From assembly GCA_937981765.1 (NCBI GenBank), contig CALJOM010000005.1:1-64000 (forward strand): DNA of 64,000 nucleotides, read 5' to 3'. The DNA is from an uncultured Bacteroidales bacterium. Its GTDB lineage: Bacteria > Bacteroidota > Bacteroidia > Bacteroidales > Salinivirgaceae. The translations under genes and the position numbers were made by a program. The first letter of the stretch is position 1; each line of letters starts with the position of its first letter. The notes under the pieces were generated by a model. That model was not told the DNA's origin. It worked only from the letters and a program-made list of their open reading frames with translations, and made no database searches. Positions 62,811-64,000 of the stretch are shown here, in pieces.

Positions 62811-63593
62811 ATGGAGCGATATAACGAAATAAAGCAACAGTACGACAACTACTACCGATACTACCTTAAGAGGCAATCAGCCAGCCAGAAGATCGGTTTA
62901 ATAGAGCTTAAATACGAGCACTCCTACAGGGTTGCAGATTTTGCTGTCAAAATAGCAGAGCAGGAAAAGTTAAACCCTGTTACGCTAGAATTGTCTGCCA
63001 TTGCCGGGCTTTTACACGATATAGGCCGTTTTGAACAGGTAGACCGCTATGGAACTCTCGACGATCTGATTTCTGTTGATCACGGTAATTTTGGCGAGGA
63101 GGTTTTGCAAAGAACCGGCTTTTTAAATCAGCTACTTCCCGAGGAACAGAATTCTGTGTTGTTTGCGGTGAGAGTTCACAACAAAAGGGCAATAACCCAA
63201 TTTACCGATTCTTTATCGGAATGTTTAGCCAAAATTGTTCGCGATGCCGACAAACTTGATGTTTTTCGGGTAATGCATTACAATATGCTCAAAGGGTCGG
63301 AACCTCAGAAACAAGCTGTATTTCTGAACTTAACTCCAAGCAACGGAATTTCAACGGATGTCTTGCAGTTGATAACCCAGAGAATGCTTGTTAGCAAAGA
63401 ACTGGTAAAAACAACCACCGATTTTAAACTGATGCAACTAAGCTGGATTTTCGATTTTAACTTCAGATCGTCGCGTGCTATTGTCAGAAGTTCGGAACAT
63501 TATCGTTTTTTGCTCGATGATTTTTCCAAATGTGTTGAACAAAAAGAAATTGTGGATATTTTTGAACAATATTTGAATTCAATCACCTTATAA
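62811..63593 (+). CDS. HD-domain phosphohydrolase
   Basis: A 260-residue protein with an HD metal-dependent phosphohydrolase domain. The conserved residues are KYEHSYRVADFAVKIA (His near residue 43), AGLLHDIGRFEQ (HD near 69-70), SVDHGNFG (His near 91) and the RDADKLDVFRV aspartate near 145. It likely hydrolyses a nucleotide or related phosphate; the substrate is unknown. It lies 20 bp after a terminator and upstream of a coiled-coil lipoprotein gene. Confidence 0.88.
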   Translation: MERYNEIKQQYDNYYRYYLKRQSASQKIGLIELKYEHSYRVADFAVKIAEQEKLNPVTLELSAIAGLLHDIGRFEQVDRYGTLDDLISVDHGNFGEEVLQRTGFLNQLLPEEQNSVLFAVRVHNKRAITQFTDSLSECLAKIVRDADKLDVFRVMHYNMLKGSEPQKQAVFLNLTPSNGISTDVLQLITQRMLVSKELVKTTTDFKLMQLSWIFDFNFRSSRAIVRSSEHYRFLLDDFSKCVEQKEIVDIFEQYLNSITL

Positions 63594-63631
63594 AATACAA
63601 GCCAAACATTGACCCCTTAATCCGATCTATT

Positions 63632-64000
63632 ATGAAACGACTTTTTTTAGTACTGTTGTTGCCCTTGCTGGTTATTTCCTGCAATCAGGAAGAATTGAAA
63701 AAACTCCGCGAAGAAAACCTTCGTCTGAAGAACGAACAAGTCCAAAACGAGGAAGCGATTTATAATTTCGCGCAAGCCTACAACTCCATTCAATCCAACC
63801 TCGATAGTATAATGGCTAAAGAGGGAATTATCCATAAAATTGCTACCACAGGCGAAAAATCGAAATCTTCTCATGAAATTATTAATGAGCAGATTAATAC
63901 TATTTACGATCTATTGTTGCAAAACCGTAAAGAGTTGGAAAAGCTTCGTAAGCAGGCCGGGCAACTTAGCCGCAAGAACAAAGATTTGGAGCAGATCATA
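63632..64000 (+). CDS. Coiled-coil lipoprotein, 3' end beyond the window
   Basis: An open frame of 123 codons to the window edge, without a stop codon. It has a lipoprotein signal MKRLFLVLLLPLLVISC (Cys17) and then a long Glu/Lys/Leu-rich coiled coil, with hydrophobic heptads such as ELKKLREENLRLKNE and KELEKLRKQAGQL. No domain is seen in the visible part. Probably a membrane-anchored structural or tethering protein. The function cannot be judged until the rest is seen. Confidence 0.78.
   Translation, partial: MKRLFLVLLLPLLVISCNQEELKKLREENLRLKNEQVQNEEAIYNFAQAYNSIQSNLDSIMAKEGIIHKIATTGEKSKSSHEIINEQINTIYDLLLQNRKELEKLRKQAGQLSRKNKDLEQII

Noticed and set aside
1-64000. Search by eye for CRISPR arrays, tRNA or rRNA genes, insertion sequences and attachment sites
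   Set aside because: No regularly spaced repeats, no tRNA T-loop plus acceptor pairing, no rRNA-like stretch and no transposase or integrase gene were found.

Overview
The window looks like chromosome from an anaerobic member of the Bacteroidota, closest in character to Bacteroidales/Marinilabiliales. This rests on sequence features, not on a database match. Evidence: several proteins end in type IX secretion (T9SS) type A or type B sorting domains. There is a TonB-dependent receptor with an N-terminal carboxypeptidase-regulatory-like domain. Promoters follow the Bacteroidota pattern TTTG-N19-TAnnTTTG, and Shine-Dalgarno sequences are mostly absent. Family-restricted genes such as DUF5606 are present. 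A 2-oxoacid:ferredoxin oxidoreductase (korAB) and the [FeFe]-hydrogenase maturase hydF point to ferredoxin-based anaerobic metabolism. I found no rRNA, tRNA, insertion sequence, prophage or CRISPR array.

Layout. 0-3 kb: a putative porin and an intact chemoreceptor. 3-9.4 kb: peptidyl-tRNA hydrolase and ribosomal protein L25 behind a structured leader, a HutD-like protein, a DNA-glycosylase-like protein, a PgpH-type 7TM-HD phosphodiesterase and a nucleoside phosphorylase. 9.5-14.1 kb: a tandem universal stress protein and a prohibitin, then an ECF sigma factor, a repeat-containing putative anti-sigma factor and an outer-membrane barrel. Two matching ECF-type promoters suggest an autoregulated envelope circuit. 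14.2-18.3 kb: trpS, an xseB without xseA, a second chemoreceptor broken by a one-base shift in an A5 run, and a BadF-type kinase. 18.5-26.6 kb: a type B T9SS cargo, a malic enzyme lacking the phosphotransacetylase-like tail, glyS, rnhB and a lipoprotein esterase. 26.6-28.9 kb: a fluoride riboswitch followed by crcB, DUF190 and enolase, i.e. the exporter and a fluoride-sensitive enzyme in one array. 29-31.8 kb: a HAD-like protein, a 5'-nucleotidase split into two lipoproteins, and a deoxynucleoside kinase. 32-46 kb: three large surface proteins around korAB and an MBL hydrolase. 46-54 kb: a small tail-anchored protein, hydF, an operon of a TonB receptor and a secreted endonuclease I, a lamin-tail protein, kdsB and siaC. 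55-64 kb: cmk-ispH, a DUF58 protein, a Spy/CpxP-like protein, a 1198-residue multidomain surface protein, DUF5606, an HD protein and the start of a coiled-coil lipoprotein.

How the genes may work together: secreted endonuclease, TonB receptor, 5'-nucleotidase parts, nucleoside phosphorylase and deoxynucleoside kinase could form a route for scavenging external nucleic acid (inference). The most distinctive regulatory units are the fluoride unit and the ECF circuit. I see no clearly undescribed defence or mobile system. The less familiar items are the large mosaic surface proteins, the surface protein/small tail-anchored protein/hydF array, and the repeat-built anti-sigma-like protein.
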